Assembly: GCF_040112705.1 (NCBI RefSeq)
Contig: NZ_CP157804.1
Span: forward strand, 126,501 to 190,500
Length of the DNA stretch: 64,000 nt
Reading direction: 5' to 3'
DNA from: Flagellimonas sp. MMG031
GTDB lineage: Bacteria; Bacteroidota; Bacteroidia; Flavobacteriales; Flavobacteriaceae
Below, one piece after another: positions 62,722 through 64,000 of the stretch. The notes below the pieces were generated by a model, which saw only the letters and a list, made by a program, of their open reading frames with translations, made no database searches and was not told the DNA's origin. The first letter of the stretch is position 1. Every line of letters begins with the position of its first letter. The translations under genes and the position numbers were made by a program.

Positions 62722-63336
62722 TTGAGCAAAAACCTTCTTTTGATCCTTACCCGAAACCCCGAACTTGGCAAGTGCAAGACCCGATTGGCAGCGAAGGTGG
62801 GTGATAAAGCGGCTTTGGATATCTACAAATTTTTATTGGACCAAACGGTCGCCTTCACCAAGAATCTAAATGTAGAGAAATGGGTGTACTATTCCGAACA
62901 GATTTGGGAACATGATATCTGGGACAGTTCCATCTACCAAAAAAAACTCCAGGTTGGAAAGGATTTGGGCGAGCGCATGATGCATGCTTTTGAAGAGGGA
63001 TTCCGAGCCGGGTTTGAGAACATCATCATTATTGGAAGTGATATGTTCCATTTAAACCAAAAAGATCTGGAAGAAGCATTTTCCAAACTTGACCAACATG
63101 ATTTTGTAGTGGGCCCGGCAGAAGACGGCGGCTATTACCTATTGGGTATGAAATCCTTACGAAGGAAGCTGTTCCAAAACAAGGCATGGGGCACAAATAT
63201 GGTGTTGTCCGATACGCTTTCCGATATCAAAGACGCCGACGTACATCTATTGGAAGAAAAAAATGATGTCGATTATTACGAAGATATTAAAGATATTGAG
63301 GCCTTTGCGCCATTTTTAAAACATATACAAGAATGA
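62722..63336 (+). CDS. TIGR04282-type glycosyltransferase (DUF2064)
   Basis: The 204-residue GT-A fold protein has LILTRNPELGKCKTRLAAKV at the N-terminus, IGSDMFHLNQKDLEEAF and VGPAEDGGYYLLGMK, all signatures of the DUF2064/TIGR04282 family linked to arsenosugar biosynthesis in some bacteria. No arsenic genes are present here, so the acceptor is unknown. The start is a TTG, and its stop overlaps the next ATG by four bases (ATGA), so it is coupled to the nucleoside phosphorylase gene. Confidence 0.88.
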   Translation: MSKNLLLILTRNPELGKCKTRLAAKVGDKAALDIYKFLLDQTVAFTKNLNVEKWVYYSEQIWEHDIWDSSIYQKKLQVGKDLGERMMHAFEEGFRAGFENIIIIGSDMFHLNQKDLEEAFSKLDQHDFVVGPAEDGGYYLLGMKSLRRKLFQNKAWGTNMVLSDTLSDIKDADVHLLEEKNDVDYYEDIKDIEAFAPFLKHIQE

Positions 63337-64000
63337 CACAAAAACAGATTGATGAATCCGTTGATTACTTGAAAAAACGTGGTTTCGAAACCCCAGAAAT
63401 TGGGATTGTACTGGGCACGGGACTTGGGCAGCTCATTGAGAGCATCGAGCATCCCATCGAGGCCCATTACAACCATATCCCGTATTTTCCGTTGGCAACG
63501 GTAGAATTTCATACCGGGAAACTCATCTATGGCACTATCGAGGGCAAAAAGGCAGTGGTGATGCAAGGCCGTTTCCATTTGTACGAAGGATACGATTTTT
63601 TGGACATTACCTACCCCATTCGCGTGATGCACAGTCTTGGTATACAACAATTGTTTGTGTCCAATGCCGCGGGAGCCATCAACCTCAACTTTAAGAAAGG
63701 GGATATCATGCTCATCGAAGATCACATCAACCTGCAGGGAGGTTCTCCATTGGCCTTTAAGAACGTATCCGAATTCGGGAACCGTTTTGTGGATATGAGC
63801 GAACCTTACGATTTGGATATGCGCAAAAAAGTGGAGGCCATAGCCAAACGCGAAAACATTTCGTTGCAAAAAGGGGTATATGCATCGGTGGTGGGCCCGC
63901 AACTGGAAACCAAGGCCGAATATCGCATGCTCAAAACCTTGGGTGCAGATGCGGTTGGAATGAGTACCGTTCCCGAAGTAATTGTTGCCAATCATTTACG
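63333..64000 (+). CDS. punA: Purine-nucleoside phosphorylase (partial, 3' end outside window)
   Basis: The visible 222 residues match the trimeric class I PNP: phosphate-binding GIVLGTGLGQL, MQGRFHLYEGYD, SNAAGAIN, and base/ribose-binding GPQLETKAEYRML and GADAVGMSTVPEV. PNP splits purine nucleosides with phosphate to yield free bases for salvage. Its ATG overlaps the stop of the preceding glycosyltransferase gene, so the two are translationally coupled; the gene runs off the right edge. Confidence 0.95.
   Translation, partial: MTQKQIDESVDYLKKRGFETPEIGIVLGTGLGQLIESIEHPIEAHYNHIPYFPLATVEFHTGKLIYGTIEGKKAVVMQGRFHLYEGYDFLDITYPIRVMHSLGIQQLFVSNAAGAINLNFKKGDIMLIEDHINLQGGSPLAFKNVSEFGNRFVDMSEPYDLDMRKKVEAIAKRENISLQKGVYASVVGPQLETKAEYRMLKTLGADAVGMSTVPEVIVANHL

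Overview
The window looks like a chromosomal segment of a marine Flavobacteriaceae bacterium; a Muricauda/Allomuricauda-like genus is my guess from gene content, not from a database match. The evidence is a moderate-GC genome, Bacteroidota-type promoters (TTTG, about 19-21 bases, then TAnnTTTG) in place of sigma70 boxes, a SusC/SusD pair, a class II HMG-CoA reductase beside a GYDIA-type GHMP kinase, DPP-IV with a POT transporter, and flavobacterial small families such as HYC_CC_PP. Most genes are ordinary housekeeping or envelope genes.

Layout. 1-4880 (minus): a metal-efflux locus (HYC_CC_PP protein, CusA-type RND pump, TolC/CusC-type channel) whose pump gene carries an in-frame TAA. 5014-12751 (plus): a GAF-domain methionine sulfoxide reductase homologue, purH, then the full rod-shape operon mreB-mreC-mreD-PBP2-rodA. 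12748-15809 (minus): a DNA/RNA endonuclease and the tail-specific protease Prc, with a clear terminator between them. 16011-20826 (plus): surE, a small membrane protein, lpxB, an NlpC/P60 lipoprotein and comEC. 20832-24551 (minus): DPP-IV and a POT peptide transporter. 24815-27039 (plus): mevalonate-pathway genes.

27053-35099 is an uptake locus: a short membrane-anchored AraC-type regulator, SusC, a SusD-like lipoprotein, a third surface lipoprotein and a secreted protein of unknown family. The regulator gene and the secreted-protein gene at the two ends share an identical 35-base block made of CATCCGTCA repeats phased at 21 bases, which suggests one regulon. 35147-42919 (minus) is a compact envelope-biogenesis cluster: coaX, a beta-barrel protein, a TPR protein, lptC, a small membrane protein, a CNNM/CorC protein and PpiD.

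43022-47233 starts with tRNA-Phe and is an AT-rich accessory island: a small lipoprotein, a HigBA-type toxin-antitoxin pair, a parvulin-like protein, an HNH protein and an XRE regulator. The first three units are each followed by a related repeat carrying a hairpin, so the region reads like a chain of gene-plus-repeat modules. 47234-52958 holds a cupin protein, a DUF5916/CBM9-like outer-membrane protein, two AraC regulators and a SRAP-fold protein without its catalytic cysteine. 53131-56486 holds small stress/envelope genes, cardiolipin synthase and a 125-base MITE-like inverted repeat. 56481-64000 holds a GH3-family enzyme, small unknown genes, an atypical pyruvate kinase, a GH32 lipoprotein, a TIGR04282-type glycosyltransferase and the start of purine-nucleoside phosphorylase.

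No CRISPR array, insertion sequence, prophage or rRNA was seen. The observations most worth following up are the phased operator shared across the SusCD locus, the gene-plus-hairpin-repeat island after tRNA-Phe, the stop codon in cusA, the atypical pyruvate kinase and the degenerate SRAP protein.
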